Source: Spirochaetia bacterium (GTDB lineage Bacteria > Spirochaetota > Leptospiria > Leptospirales > Leptonemataceae). Taken from it: 64,000 nt of DNA. The notes under the pieces are model-generated. The model was not told where the DNA came from, did not search any database, and saw nothing but the letters and a program-made list of their open reading frames with translations. Positions 1-8,880 of the stretch are shown here, piece after piece. Positions within the stretch are counted from its first letter, which is position 1. Each line of letters begins with the position of its first letter. The stretch covers positions 1 to 64,000 of the forward strand of contig VFLI01000010.1 of the NCBI GenBank assembly GCA_009885105.1. The letters run 5' to 3'. A program made the position numbers and the translations under genes.

Positions 1-1349
1 CCGGAATGGGGAATCCACTGCTGATGCTGTTCACCATTGGCCCCACTCTGTCATACAAGCGAACCAATTACGTATTTTATACAGATACTGCAATTCGTCC
101 AATCACGCCCACAATTGCCGGCCCCTCCATCAATTGCACCGCGAACTTGCCTTTGCCTGCAGGACTTTCTCTTGATGCATCCAGCTGTGTTATCAGCGGA
201 ACACCCACTGCTACAACGTCTACAATCACATACATAATCAGCGGGTCCAATTCATTCGGATCGACCGCAGCTCCTATAACGATTCGCATCGGCAATACCA
301 CCGCAATTGCAGTCTACGGACAGGGAGGTAGTTTTACATCAAGCCTGGTTAACAATGGCGGAATATCGGCAAGCAGCCTGGCAAACCCCATCGGTATTGC
401 CTTCGATTCTAACGATGGAATGTATGTTGCGGAGATAGGTAACTGCAGAACGCTTTTCTTTCCTCCCAACAATACAACTGCAACCAAAGTCTACGGACAG
501 GCTGGCAGTTTTTTAACAAATACAGGCAACAATGGCAGTATCTCAGCAGACAGCCTTTATAATCCTGCGGACGTTTGGGTAGATCCCGCAGGCGCGCTTT
601 ATATAGCTGATTTATATAACATCCGTGTGCTCTATTTTCCCCCTGACAGCACAACTGCATCCAGAGTCTACGGACAATCTGGCAGTTTTTCTTCCGCCCT
701 TACCAATAATGGTGGCATAAGCGAAAATAGCCTGTCCTGGCCTACTGGAATCGTGGTCGATGAAGGTGGCGGTCTTTACGTGGCTGATCTCGACAACAAC
801 AGAGTGTTGTATTTTCCATCTGGCAACACTTCAGCTACCAGAGTCTATGGTCAAGGAGGCAGTTTCACATCAGGCATAGCCAACAATGGCGGCATTTCTG
901 CAGATAGCCTCTCTGGTCCGATGGACATAACAGTCGATTCTAATGGAGCACTCTATATCGCCGACATGGGAAACAATCGTGTCCTCTTCTTTCCTGCAGG
1001 GAGTACTACAGCAACGAAAGTCTATGGGCAGGGAGGCAGCTTCACAACCGGAGCGGCGAATAATGGCGGAGTATCCGCGAGCAGCCTTTCGGCTCCGCGC
1101 ACAATTCTGGTTGATGATGCTGGCGCAATTTATATAAACGATGGGGGAAACTTTCGTTCGATGTATTTTTCCCCTGGGAGCACAACGGCAACGCGGGTTT
1201 ACGGGCAAGGAGGCAGTTTTACTTCAGCTGTTTCCAATAATGGAGGTATTACTGCCGATAGCCTTTCAATTGCGGATAGAATTGCATTAGATTCAACCGG
1301 GGCAGTTTATATATCTGATATCGGAAACAGCCGAGTGCTTATGTATTGA
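1..1349 (+). CDS. NHL-repeat beta-propeller lipoprotein, 5' end cut off
   Basis: The reading frame is open from the first bases (codon start at base 3), and the first visible residues, G-M-G-N-P, match the SGxGNP part of the leader module shared with the genes at 1385, 2801 and 6396. The true start with signal peptide and lipobox therefore lies upstream of the window; the ATG at 6 is internal. After the leader comes a short Ig-like putative domain (He_PIG type, around PLPAGLSLDASSCVISGTP), then six NHL-like units reading VYGQGGSFTS..NNGGIS..SL, LY(I/V)AD..N.RVL.FP. NHL units normally fold into a closed beta-propeller used for binding partners at the cell surface. The nearest relative is the minus-strand gene at 2801-4243. 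An outer-membrane or surface lipoprotein is an inference; the ligand is unknown. Confidence 0.85.
   Translation, partial: GMGNPLLMLFTIGPTLSYKRTNYVFYTDTAIRPITPTIAGPSINCTANLPLPAGLSLDASSCVISGTPTATTSTITYIISGSNSFGSTAAPITIRIGNTTAIAVYGQGGSFTSSLVNNGGISASSLANPIGIAFDSNDGMYVAEIGNCRTLFFPPNNTTATKVYGQAGSFLTNTGNNGSISADSLYNPADVWVDPAGALYIADLYNIRVLYFPPDSTTASRVYGQSGSFSSALTNNGGISENSLSWPTGIVVDEGGGLYVADLDNNRVLYFPSGNTSATRVYGQGGSFTSGIANNGGISADSLSGPMDITVDSNGALYIADMGNNRVLFFPAGSTTATKVYGQGGSFTTGAANNGGVSASSLSAPRTILVDDAGAIYINDGGNFRSMYFSPGSTTATRVYGQGGSFTSAVSNNGGITADSLSIADRIALDSTGAVYISDIGNSRVLMY
312..1349 (+). repeat. Six tandem 177-base coding repeats
   Basis: The sequence gtctacggacagg and its variants recurs at 312, 489, 666, 843, 1020 and 1197, exactly 177 bases (59 codons) apart, and the last unit is cut by the stop codon. 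These units encode the NHL-like blades of the propeller. The copies differ mainly at third positions and in loop residues, so they are diverged rather than freshly amplified. Confidence 0.85.
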
Positions 1350-1384
1350 TGGCATTCTAGAAAAACACGAATATTTAATTTATT

Positions 1385-2755
1385 TTGAAAAAGTTTTGTT
1401 TAATTATTATACTTTTATTTTCCACCTCCTGCCTACCCATGTCTGTTCCGGGCAAGTCGGGAACCGGCAATCCCCTGCTCGTTCTGCTGCAGTTCTGTTC
1501 GAACATACCCGCCGGGCAGCGAATGGATCTGGACGGCAACGGCAGTTTCGACGGCTATGCGATCGACTCCGACAGAAACGGACTCCTGGATGGATTTGAC
1601 AGAGAAGGCGACGGGATACGAAATTTCGGCCTGAGCGAGAGCACATGCGGCACGCTCTCTCTGGATCTGAACAACGACGGTGAGGCAGACTTTCTTTTTT
1701 TACGCGGCAGCAATCGCCTTATCGCTCCGGACGGTCGAATTTCGTTTTTCCGGGATCTGAATGGCGACGGCGCCGCGGACGCACTGGATATTTCAGGCGA
1801 CTCAACCCCGGATCGATACCTACCCAGAAACAACTATTATATCGGCGGAAATTTTCTGGGCTCACTGCAGCTTACGGGAAGTAAAACAGTTCTGATATCA
1901 CCCGGCAATCTGTTCGATGTTATGGGAATTCTGGTGCTGGATTATATTTATGCGGGTGAACTCAATTCACGAATTGGAAAATATACACTGGAAGGCGCGT
2001 CCATTGCATACGTCACCGGTGGAAACGCCAGGACAGACGGTGTAACTTCACCGGATGGAACGCAGGTCTATCTGGCCAGCTTTGCAACACAAACGGTGAA
2101 TTCTCTGGCTGAAGATATGAGCGCTGTGACTCCGATCGCCGGTCAGAGCAGTGTACAGGGTTCTGCCGATGGAACGGGTACTGCGGCGACCTTATATGCT
2201 CCGTGGGGGATTACCGGCGATGGAATCAATCTGTACTGGACAGAACAGGGCAATTCAACGGTCCGGAAGCATGAAATCACAAGCGGCAAGGTAACAACCA
2301 TCGCCGGTTCGCCTGGGCTGACTGGAACAGACGATGGGATTGGAAGCGCCGCACGATTCAACAATCCTACTGGTATCACAACGGACGGAGAATATCTGTA
2401 CGTTTCCGACACAGGGAATAACACCATGAGACGAATATCGCTGGCCGATTATTCTGTGATTACTCTGACCGGCAGCCCGGTTCTGAATGGATTTCAGGAC
2501 GGCTACGGACTCAACGCACGTATCAATCTATCCACGGCCCTGGCCACTGACGGCAGCTTTGTATATTTTGTTGATATGTATAACAACGCGATTCGAAGAA
2601 TCAATTTGAAAACACGCTATGTGGATACTGTTTCGACAGGCTGGAGTTTTGCAACAGGCCCGTACGGCACAGGCTGGGGCTCCGGACTCGCTGCTGCGCG
2701 CGGTGCGCTCTATGCCACGGACCGCGGCGCGGGTACTCTGACACGGATCCGATAG
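1385..2755 (+). CDS. Lipoprotein with Ca-binding-like repeats and NHL propeller
   Basis: A TTG start gives MKKFCLIIILLFSTSC, a signal peptide with a relaxed spirochaete lipobox (Cys16), followed by the shared leader LPMSVPGKSGTGNP. Residues about 40-150 carry several D-x-D/N-G-D segments (DLDGNGSFDG, DSDRNGLLDG, DLNNDGEAD, DLNGDGAAD), resembling EF-hand or thrombospondin type 3 calcium loops. The second half has NHL-type blades (ITTDGEYLYVSDTGNNTMRRIS and relatives). It lies 35 bases after the partial propeller gene on the same strand and may be co-transcribed with it. Calcium binding is inferred from motif pattern only. No exact relative is recognised beyond the leader and propeller. Confidence 0.8.
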   Translation: MKKFCLIIILLFSTSCLPMSVPGKSGTGNPLLVLLQFCSNIPAGQRMDLDGNGSFDGYAIDSDRNGLLDGFDREGDGIRNFGLSESTCGTLSLDLNNDGEADFLFLRGSNRLIAPDGRISFFRDLNGDGAADALDISGDSTPDRYLPRNNYYIGGNFLGSLQLTGSKTVLISPGNLFDVMGILVLDYIYAGELNSRIGKYTLEGASIAYVTGGNARTDGVTSPDGTQVYLASFATQTVNSLAEDMSAVTPIAGQSSVQGSADGTGTAATLYAPWGITGDGINLYWTEQGNSTVRKHEITSGKVTTIAGSPGLTGTDDGIGSAARFNNPTGITTDGEYLYVSDTGNNTMRRISLADYSVITLTGSPVLNGFQDGYGLNARINLSTALATDGSFVYFVDMYNNAIRRINLKTRYVDTVSTGWSFATGPYGTGWGSGLAAARGALYATDRGAGTLTRIR

Positions 2756-2800
2756 GCCCGGCCACAAGAGCGGGTCATGTGAACTTCTGCAGATTATTTT

Positions 2801-4243
2801 TCAATATTTGAGCACTCTGTTATTCCCCAAATCCACAACATACAGAGCACCGCTTGAATCGATTGCAATTCCATCAACACCACTATTCAGACTGCTTGCG
2901 GAAATACCGCCGTTATTGGATACGTTTGATGTAAAACTTCCGCTCTGCCCGTAAACTCTGGTTGCAGTAGTACTTCCTGCTGGAAAATAAAGTACTCTAG
3001 AATTATTATGGTCCGCGACATACAGAGCGCCGATCTCATCCACCTGAATTCCCTGTGGATAGTACAGACTGCTTGCTGAAACTGCCCCGCCATTGTTTAT
3101 GTTCCCTGCAGAGAAGCTGCCGCTCTGCCCGTAAACTCTGGTAGCTGTCGTGCCTCCCATAGGATAAAACAGAACCCTGTTATTTCTGGTGTCGGTCAGG
3201 TAAATACCTCCGGTTAAATCCAGAGCAACCTTCCACTGATTGTAAAGGCTATTTGCTGAGATACCTCCGTTATTAAAATCGCTCGTTGAGAAGCTGCCTG
3301 ACTGGCCATATACTCGTGTGGCAGTTGTGCTGCCGGGGGGAAAAAATAACACACGATTATTATCATAGGCATCAACCACATATAGACTGTTCTTTGAATC
3401 CAGGGTGATTCCAAGCACATTGGAAAGACTATTTTCCGAAATCCCGCCATTATTCAAATTCGCAGTCGCGAAACTACCTCCCTGTCCATAGACTCTGGTA
3501 GCCGTCGTGCTCCCTGAAGGAAAATACAGCACACGACGGTTCTGTGAATCTGAAATATAAATTGCGCCTGTAGAATCGACGGCTACATCATGAGGACTGT
3601 TCAGACTATCGGCAGAGATGCCGCCATTGTTTGCGGTGCCTGTGCTGAAACTGCCTCCCTGTCCGTATACCCGTGTTGCAATGGTGCTGTCGGCAGGATA
3701 ATACAACACTCTGTTATTCTGATAATCAGCAATGTATAAGCCATCTGCAGAATCAAAAGCCAGTCCGAAAGGAACGGATAGACTGTTGGCTGAAATCCCA
3801 CCGTAGTTGGCTGTTCCCGAAATAAAACTTCCTCCCTGTCCATATACTGCTACAGCAGTTGTATTCCCAATACGAATCGCGATGTTTGCCGATACCGTTC
3901 CAAATGAATTGTTGCCATTAATTGCATAGTTTATCACTGATGTTGTTGTTGTCGGAGTTCCACTGATTACGCAGCTGGATGGATCTAAAGTAAGCCCCGC
4001 CGGCAGCGGTATGTTCGATGTGCAATAAATGGAAGGTCCTGCAACTGCCGGTGTAATTGGTTTTATTGCCGTGTCAGAATAAAATACATAGCTGGACCGT
4101 CTGTACGCCAGCTGTGGGCCAATCATGAATAGAATCACCATGGGATTTCCCGTACCGGATTTCTCCGGAACGGACATGGGCAGACAGCCGGAGGTAATGC
4201 CTGAAAAAAATAATAATACAATAGATATATTAATATATTTCAT
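2801..4243 (-). CDS. NHL-repeat beta-propeller lipoprotein, inverted paralogue
   Basis: I start at the ATG at 4243, which begins MKYINISIVLLFFSGITSGC with a lipobox at Cys20; a longer frame to 4294 has no signal-like start. Then come CLPMSVPEKSGTGNP, an Ig-like segment (LPAGLTLDPSSCVISGTP) and about seven NHL-like units VYGQGGSF...NNGGISA.SL of roughly 177-180 bases. Apart from the propeller loops it is a close copy of the partial gene at 1-1349 but in the opposite orientation, with the gene at 1385 between them. Its 3' end converges on that gene, 45 bases away. It is probably an outer-membrane lipoprotein; the ligand is unknown. Confidence 0.88.
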   Translation of the reverse strand: MKYINISIVLLFFSGITSGCLPMSVPEKSGTGNPMVILFMIGPQLAYRRSSYVFYSDTAIKPITPAVAGPSIYCTSNIPLPAGLTLDPSSCVISGTPTTTTSVINYAINGNNSFGTVSANIAIRIGNTTAVAVYGQGGSFISGTANYGGISANSLSVPFGLAFDSADGLYIADYQNNRVLYYPADSTIATRVYGQGGSFSTGTANNGGISADSLNSPHDVAVDSTGAIYISDSQNRRVLYFPSGSTTATRVYGQGGSFATANLNNGGISENSLSNVLGITLDSKNSLYVVDAYDNNRVLFFPPGSTTATRVYGQSGSFSTSDFNNGGISANSLYNQWKVALDLTGGIYLTDTRNNRVLFYPMGGTTATRVYGQSGSFSAGNINNGGAVSASSLYYPQGIQVDEIGALYVADHNNSRVLYFPAGSTTATRVYGQSGSFTSNVSNNGGISASSLNSGVDGIAIDSSGALYVVDLGNNRVLKY

Positions 4244-4484
4244 AATTTTTTCTAAAATTGCCTCCCTGGGACCAATCCTGAGCACCCTCAGCAAATCACA
4301 ATGAATTCGTCTTTTTATTATTCATAGTATTGATGTTTCTGGAAGGAAAAATTACACGAATTTTCTTGGAAAAGAACAAAATTTTAGGAAAAAATCACGC
4401 CGTTGAATTCCAGGAAAAACTCAACTCTGGCAATCGCCAGCGGGCAGATCCTTACTTCGCCTGTCCCGGAGGGTGATAAAAGAC

Positions 4485-4514
4485 TTGACAGATTTTCGTC
4501 GGAATACTTATAAT
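4485..4514 (+). promoter_or_regulatory. Perfect-consensus sigma-70 promoter of the sigma factor operon
   Basis: TTGACA at 4485-4490 and TATAAT at 4509-4514 are separated by 18 bases, an exact match to both housekeeping boxes. It sits inside the 404-base gap between the divergent genes starting at 4243 and 4648. Transcription should begin near 4521, giving a leader of about 127 bases. That leader holds a short hairpin (attccttt-ag-aaggaat, about 4538-4554) and A/T-rich runs. I see no other gene in the gap. Confidence 0.75.
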
Positions 4515-4647
4515 GTATTAAGCTAATGAAAACTTGATTCCTTTAGAAGGAATTGCCTGATCCCCAAGAAGCAGCGCTAAAATCTTGATTTTTTCTATTT
4601 CCCCCAAAAAAAATCGGATAATTTTTACGGGTTGGAGCATTGATATT

Positions 4648-5208
4648 ATGAAAGTGCAAAAAGAACCGGCTGAAATACAAACGATGGTTGAAGAGCATGT
4701 GGACGGCATATACGAATATGCCCTGCGAACCACGCGGGACAGCGACATCGCTTCAGACATAGCGCAGGAAGTGCTGGCAAGATACATGGAGCTCTCTCTG
4801 TGCGGAAGAATTCCTTCCGGCGTATCCGCCGGTTATCTGTACAGAATGGCGCAGAATGAAATCAACGGATATTTTCGCAAGAACAAACGCCTGGAAGCAT
4901 TTACGGAAGCCGAGAGCAAAGCTCGTCCCCACGAAGAGGACGTCTTTGCATCGGATGTATGGCAGGTATTCCGTCATACACTGGGGAGTATTCGAAACAA
5001 ACGAGTGTCGGAATTGCTGGATATGCATTACAGAAAAGACATGAGTATTGCCCAAATCGCGCCGGCTCTCAAAATCACGCGCTCGCTTGGTTATAAATAT
5101 CTGGATAAGGGGAACAGAGCTCTGAAGGAAGCCTTTGAGCGATCCGGCATCAAACCTGATCTGGCTCTTCTGGTGCTTGAGTATGGAACTTATGAACTAC
5201 TGGGATAA
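4648..5208 (+). CDS. ECF-like RNA polymerase sigma factor
   Basis: 186 aa. Residues about 12-50 (VEEHVDGIYEYALRTTRD, then DIASDIAQEVLARY) match sigma region 2, and about 118-165 (SELLDMHYRKDMSIAQIA, then ITRSLGYKYLDKGNRALKEAF) match the region 4 helix-turn-helix that reads the -35 element. Regions 1 and 3 are absent, as in ECF sigma factors. The ATG at 4648 has GGAG ten bases upstream; the longer frame from 4585 lacks such a site. The next gene overlaps it and encodes a single-span membrane protein, the usual position of an anti-sigma partner. The target regulon is unknown; the adjacent leader-module lipoproteins are natural candidates. Confidence 0.8.
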   Translation: MKVQKEPAEIQTMVEEHVDGIYEYALRTTRDSDIASDIAQEVLARYMELSLCGRIPSGVSAGYLYRMAQNEINGYFRKNKRLEAFTEAESKARPHEEDVFASDVWQVFRHTLGSIRNKRVSELLDMHYRKDMSIAQIAPALKITRSLGYKYLDKGNRALKEAFERSGIKPDLALLVLEYGTYELLG

Positions 5209-5728
5209 ATTTACAAACATGGCGCCTGCCCAACGCGCGCAAATCCTGAACGCTGTGCGGCATCCCGCGCCCGCGGAATTGAAAGCAAAAGTTATGGAAT
5301 CGTTTCAAAGCATGACTGTCAATTTTCCGGACGGCTACCGGCTTCGCCGCTGGTACTGGAAACATGCGGGTAAAATTCTCATTTCAATCTCCGTCCTGAC
5401 TGTAATCGGCCTGCTGTTGCTGTATACGAAGTATTCCACGAACTCGCCTGCCGCGCAGAAGCCGGATGACCGACCTGCGCCCGCTGCATCCCTGCCCGCA
5501 AGCAGCGCTCCTGCGGCGGTTCAAGACAGAGCGGAAGAAAAGCAAGCCCTCGAACAAAAATATTATTCCGTGGAGGCCAAACGCCTCCTGAACGGCGAAG
5601 AAATGAGAGTTCATTATACAGGAACGATCGAAAGCAGAAGCTCGGATCAGCTTGTAATTATTACCCGGCAGGGCAGCCGAATCGTCATGCGTCAGAGCGA
5701 CGTTATAAGCGTGCAGGAAATCAGGTGA
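5183..5728 (+). CDS. Single-span membrane protein, possible anti-sigma factor
   Basis: 181 aa, starting inside the sigma gene (ATG at 5183, or in frame at 5192) and overlapping it by about 26 bases, so translation is probably coupled. There is a cytoplasmic N-terminal part of about 55 residues, one transmembrane segment (GKILISISVLTVIGLLLLY), a Pro/Ala-rich periplasmic linker, and a C-terminal SH3-like strand module (MRVHYTGTIESRSSDQLVII, ending VISVQEIR). No zinc-binding Cys/His motif of ZAS anti-sigma factors is present. The anti-sigma role is inferred from position and topology. The C-terminal module resembles the N-terminal domains of the products at 5725 and 15601. Confidence 0.65.
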   Translation: MELMNYWDKFTNMAPAQRAQILNAVRHPAPAELKAKVMESFQSMTVNFPDGYRLRRWYWKHAGKILISISVLTVIGLLLLYTKYSTNSPAAQKPDDRPAPAASLPASSAPAAVQDRAEEKQALEQKYYSVEAKRLLNGEEMRVHYTGTIESRSSDQLVIITRQGSRIVMRQSDVISVQEIR

Positions 5729-6387
5729 ATCGTTTTACTCGCATCGGTATCGGTCTTGCATTATTTTTTCTGCCGGCGCTGCTTGCGGCGGACACAGTCT
5801 ATCTGCACAACGGAACGATTTATCGCGATGTGCTGGCTGAAGAACAGGGTACGTCTATCACGATCTTTCAGCTCGGCAACAATCAGATAACCCTGGACGG
5901 AAAAAAAGTCCGTCTCATTGAAAACAGCGACATCACCTGGAAATTCGTCCGGCCGATTTCGCTGCGGCCCTGGCAGAAATCCGCGATTTTTCCCGGCTGG
6001 GGCCAGTTCGCACTGCACAGACCTGCCGAGGGCACGGCCTTCGCCGCTGGATTTGCCGTTCTGTTCGGCGGATACATACTGACGCGCATCGAGCAGCAGA
6101 GCACTGTGCATCAGTATGGCGACAATTCGTTTCTTGCCGCCGGTCTTGTGGGTTCCATGGGGGCCTCAGATCCAGTGCGGCTGGGAGCGTATTTCATGAT
6201 TAAAAATCATTACGATCTGCTTCGCAATGAAATTCAAAGCCAGGGGACGACAGGCAATTCGCTTTTATTTTTCGCAGGCGCGCTCTACGGACTCAATATA
6301 TTTCACGCTTACAGAAGCGAAAATCGACTTGCGTTCTGGGTCGGACCGGGGCGATTTGGCGCAAGCGTGGTGGTGATGAGATTTTGA
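5725..6387 (+). CDS. Exported DUF5683-like membrane protein
   Basis: The GTG start overlaps the previous stop by four bases (GTGA), indicating coupling. A signal peptide (about 1-21, cleaved after LLA) is followed by ADTVYLHNGTIYRDVLAEEQ, an SH3-like strand module, then the DUF5683-type hallmark RPWQKSAIFPGWGQFALHRP, hydrophobic segments near 108-125 and 193-206, and a short strand-rich tail ending in Phe. DUF5683 proteins are small membrane proteins of unknown function found near lipoprotein and outer-membrane genes. It is the third gene of the operon that starts with the sigma factor. Confidence 0.6.
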   Translation: MNRFTRIGIGLALFFLPALLAADTVYLHNGTIYRDVLAEEQGTSITIFQLGNNQITLDGKKVRLIENSDITWKFVRPISLRPWQKSAIFPGWGQFALHRPAEGTAFAAGFAVLFGGYILTRIEQQSTVHQYGDNSFLAAGLVGSMGASDPVRLGAYFMIKNHYDLLRNEIQSQGTTGNSLLFFAGALYGLNIFHAYRSENRLAFWVGPGRFGASVVVMRF

Positions 6388-6395
6388 GATATTTT

Positions 6396-7661
6396 ATGAA
6401 ATATTTTAATATAATTATTCCACTGATTTTCCTGAGCGCCTGCCTGCCGATGAAGGTTCCTGAGAAATCCGGAGCCGGCAATCCCATGCTGATACTTCTG
6501 TTGGGCGGCCGGCCGCCGGCTATCACGGATCTGACAGCCGTCGGCGTGAGCGGCTCGAGAGTTCGCCTCAACTGGACTTCCGTGGGAGGCTTTGCCTACG
6601 ATGTGCGACATTCGACATTGCCCATCACGGATGATGCCGGTTGCGAAGCGGCGAATGTATTTGCGACGACGATGGCGCCGGCTGCGCCGGGAAACGCGCA
6701 GATGCTGCGGGTGAAAAAATTGCAGCCAAATTCCCTTCACTATTTTTGCGTCAGGGCTGTGAGCGGTACAGCTGTAGGGCCCTGGCAGTCTATCGTATCC
6801 GCGACAACGCTGGTGCCTGGAACCTTGATTAGCGAATTTGTGGTCGGCGGCTCGGGTTCGCTGTCCTGTACGGCAGGGCTTGCCTGGGCTCCGGATGGAA
6901 ACTTGCTGGTGGTAAGCCAGGGTGATAGAAGAATCATAAAGTACGATGGGACCACGGGAGAGTTGATTGGAGACTTGATAACTCCGGGCGCGCCGGACGG
7001 GAGTTCTACATATTGGGGTATTCGTATCGGTCCAAACGGTCATCTGTATGCGGATGGTGGAGGAGCTGGCAAGGTTTTCGAATTTGATGCCACTTCTGGT
7101 GCTTTCATCCAGATATTTATCCCCGGCACTGCAAGTTCTGCCGCCTACTCACAATTTGGCGCAGATGGGAATTACTATCGAGGAGAATACTTTATTGGAA
7201 TTGTGCGTTATGATGGAACCACTGGAACATCGCTTGGAACATTTTCAAGTGGAGGGGGGTTTTCCGGACCGGCAGGTCTTGTGCTGGGTCCCGATGGACA
7301 GTGGTACGCCTTCATGAATTCACCCGCACCCAGCATTGTACGTTACGATGGAACAACCGGTGCTTACATTACGGACTTCGGCGCAGCGCAATTAACAGGA
7401 CCCAATCAGAGCAATGGTCGTGACATGATTTTTGGACCCAACGACCACCTCTTTGTCAGCGACTACTTTGGCCATAAAGTCGAAGAATTTGATGCAGAAA
7501 ATGGAATATCTATTGGAACATTCGCACAGATACCATTAAATATCGGACCTGGCTCTAATGTATCAGAAGGGCTCGTTTTTGACGAGGATGGCAATTTATT
7601 CGCCGGACATGGGTGCAATATGAGCCCCAACGACAGGGTCTTTAAGTTTGTGGGGCCTTAG
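6396..7661 (+). CDS. Lipoprotein with fibronectin III domain and propeller
   Basis: The ATG at 6396 gives MKYFNIIIPLIFLSAC (lipobox Cys16) and the shared leader CLPMKVPEKSGAGNP. Residues about 35-140 form a fibronectin type III domain (AITDLTAVGVSGSRVRLNW to FCVRAVSG), followed by six or so propeller blades with the repeated phrase YDGTTG (IIKYDGTTGELIGD, IVRYDGTTGTSLGTF and others), as in NHL/SMP-30-like folds. It lies eight bases after the DUF5683-like gene and is probably the last gene of the sigma operon, which links this lipoprotein family to that regulator. A surface location is inferred. Confidence 0.82.
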   Translation: MKYFNIIIPLIFLSACLPMKVPEKSGAGNPMLILLLGGRPPAITDLTAVGVSGSRVRLNWTSVGGFAYDVRHSTLPITDDAGCEAANVFATTMAPAAPGNAQMLRVKKLQPNSLHYFCVRAVSGTAVGPWQSIVSATTLVPGTLISEFVVGGSGSLSCTAGLAWAPDGNLLVVSQGDRRIIKYDGTTGELIGDLITPGAPDGSSTYWGIRIGPNGHLYADGGGAGKVFEFDATSGAFIQIFIPGTASSAAYSQFGADGNYYRGEYFIGIVRYDGTTGTSLGTFSSGGGFSGPAGLVLGPDGQWYAFMNSPAPSIVRYDGTTGAYITDFGAAQLTGPNQSNGRDMIFGPNDHLFVSDYFGHKVEEFDAENGISIGTFAQIPLNIGPGSNVSEGLVFDEDGNLFAGHGCNMSPNDRVFKFVGP

Positions 7662-7726
7662 ACTGTATTCAGTAAGCATTTTTAGGCCAGTTTCTTATAA
7701 AAAAAATAGATTCCCACGAAAATATC

Positions 7727-7756
7727 TTGTCTGATGTTTGTTATTCTTAGTATATA
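7727..7756 (+). promoter_or_regulatory. Possible promoter before the acylation operon
   Basis: TTGTCT (7727-7732), an 18-base spacer and TATATA (7751-7756), with an alternative TATAAC two bases later, lie 24-53 bases before the ATG at 7780, which itself has GAGG at 7771. Spacing fits a housekeeping promoter, but the -35 box is only a partial match. Confidence 0.35.
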
Positions 7757-7779
7757 ACCCTTCCTTCATCGAGGTCCCA

Positions 7780-8880
7780 ATGAGAATCTTTAGATTTTTT
7801 GTAATTATTCCTATTCTGGCAATCTCAATGAATTGCATAAAACTTGTCGCCAATCTCAACAATTCGAATCTTGCGGCAATTCTGGGCGCCCTTGCCACGA
7901 CTAATAAAGCAGTGATTGTCGGAAACAATGGAACTTTATATTATTCGACCGACGGACTGAACTGGACTCGCACCACAGTAACTGACACTACGATCAACCT
8001 CAACGCTGTGGTTTTTACCGGAACTAACTGGGTAGCTGTCGGTGGGAATGGCAGCAGTTCTTGCAAGATATTCTATTCAAGAGATGGGATAAACTGGACG
8101 CAGTCCGCGGTAACAGCCGTTTGCGCGGCGTCCTCAGGTTTTCTGGATGTTGCGACAGATGGAACACGTATCCTTGCGGTGGGCGACGCAGGAGGCACAC
8201 CGCTTGTTAGAATTTCGATAGATGGCGGAGTAACCTGGACAACAGGAAATTGCGCAATCTGCACATCCGGTATAAAAAAAATCTTATACAATGGCAGCTA
8301 TTTTGTGTTGGCCTCAACGATTGCTACGAGTGTAGGCGTAATGATCAGTCTACGAGGCACTGACGGAATTTCCTTTACACAGACTGGCTACAGAATAGGC
8401 GCGAATACAGCAAAAACCAATATAGTTAGCGACTTCATATTATTACCCGCAAAAACAATTGTCGCAGTCGGAAATGATACACAAATATCGCCACCAACAA
8501 TCTCGGGCCTCAGCACAAACGATGCGACAAGCTGGACTACCAATGCAACATCAATATTTGCCGGCAATACTATACCGGAATACCCCCGCGGACTCGCCTA
8601 CAACGGCAGCCGCCTTGTCGCGGTCGGCGACAACTGCCGCGTTGATTTTACAACAAATATCACAACGCTGGCCTGGAGTTCCACGGCGCTTCTCATGAAC
8701 GGATGCACTTCGCTCAACTGGAAAGGCCTGGAGTTCGACGGCAATAAATTCATCGCAGTCGGAGCGAATGTCGCAGGAACATCCGGAAGAATCGCAGTGT
8801 CGGCAACGGGAGGATCCACCGACTGGACGATTCAGACTCTTGGAACAAATCCGCTCAATGCAATAGCCATTCGTCCGTAG
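7780..8880 (+). CDS. Beta-propeller lipoprotein (BNR/YCF48-like repeats)
   Basis: The ATG at 7780 has a GAGG ribosome site and begins MRIFRFFVIIPILAISMNC (lipobox Cys19); the longer frame from 7738 adds a non-signal sequence. The body repeats a blade pattern around 'YYSTDGLNWTRT', 'FYSRDGINWTQS', 'WVAVGGNG' and 'FIAVGANV', as in sialidase-like BNR or YCF48-type propellers. It lacks the CLPM..GNP leader of the upstream family. Its stop codon abuts the ATG of the MBOAT gene, so it is probably the first gene of the acylation operon. Whether it takes part in acylation is unknown. Confidence 0.78.
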   Translation: MRIFRFFVIIPILAISMNCIKLVANLNNSNLAAILGALATTNKAVIVGNNGTLYYSTDGLNWTRTTVTDTTINLNAVVFTGTNWVAVGGNGSSSCKIFYSRDGINWTQSAVTAVCAASSGFLDVATDGTRILAVGDAGGTPLVRISIDGGVTWTTGNCAICTSGIKKILYNGSYFVLASTIATSVGVMISLRGTDGISFTQTGYRIGANTAKTNIVSDFILLPAKTIVAVGNDTQISPPTISGLSTNDATSWTTNATSIFAGNTIPEYPRGLAYNGSRLVAVGDNCRVDFTTNITTLAWSSTALLMNGCTSLNWKGLEFDGNKFIAVGANVAGTSGRIAVSATGGSTDWTIQTLGTNPLNAIAIRP

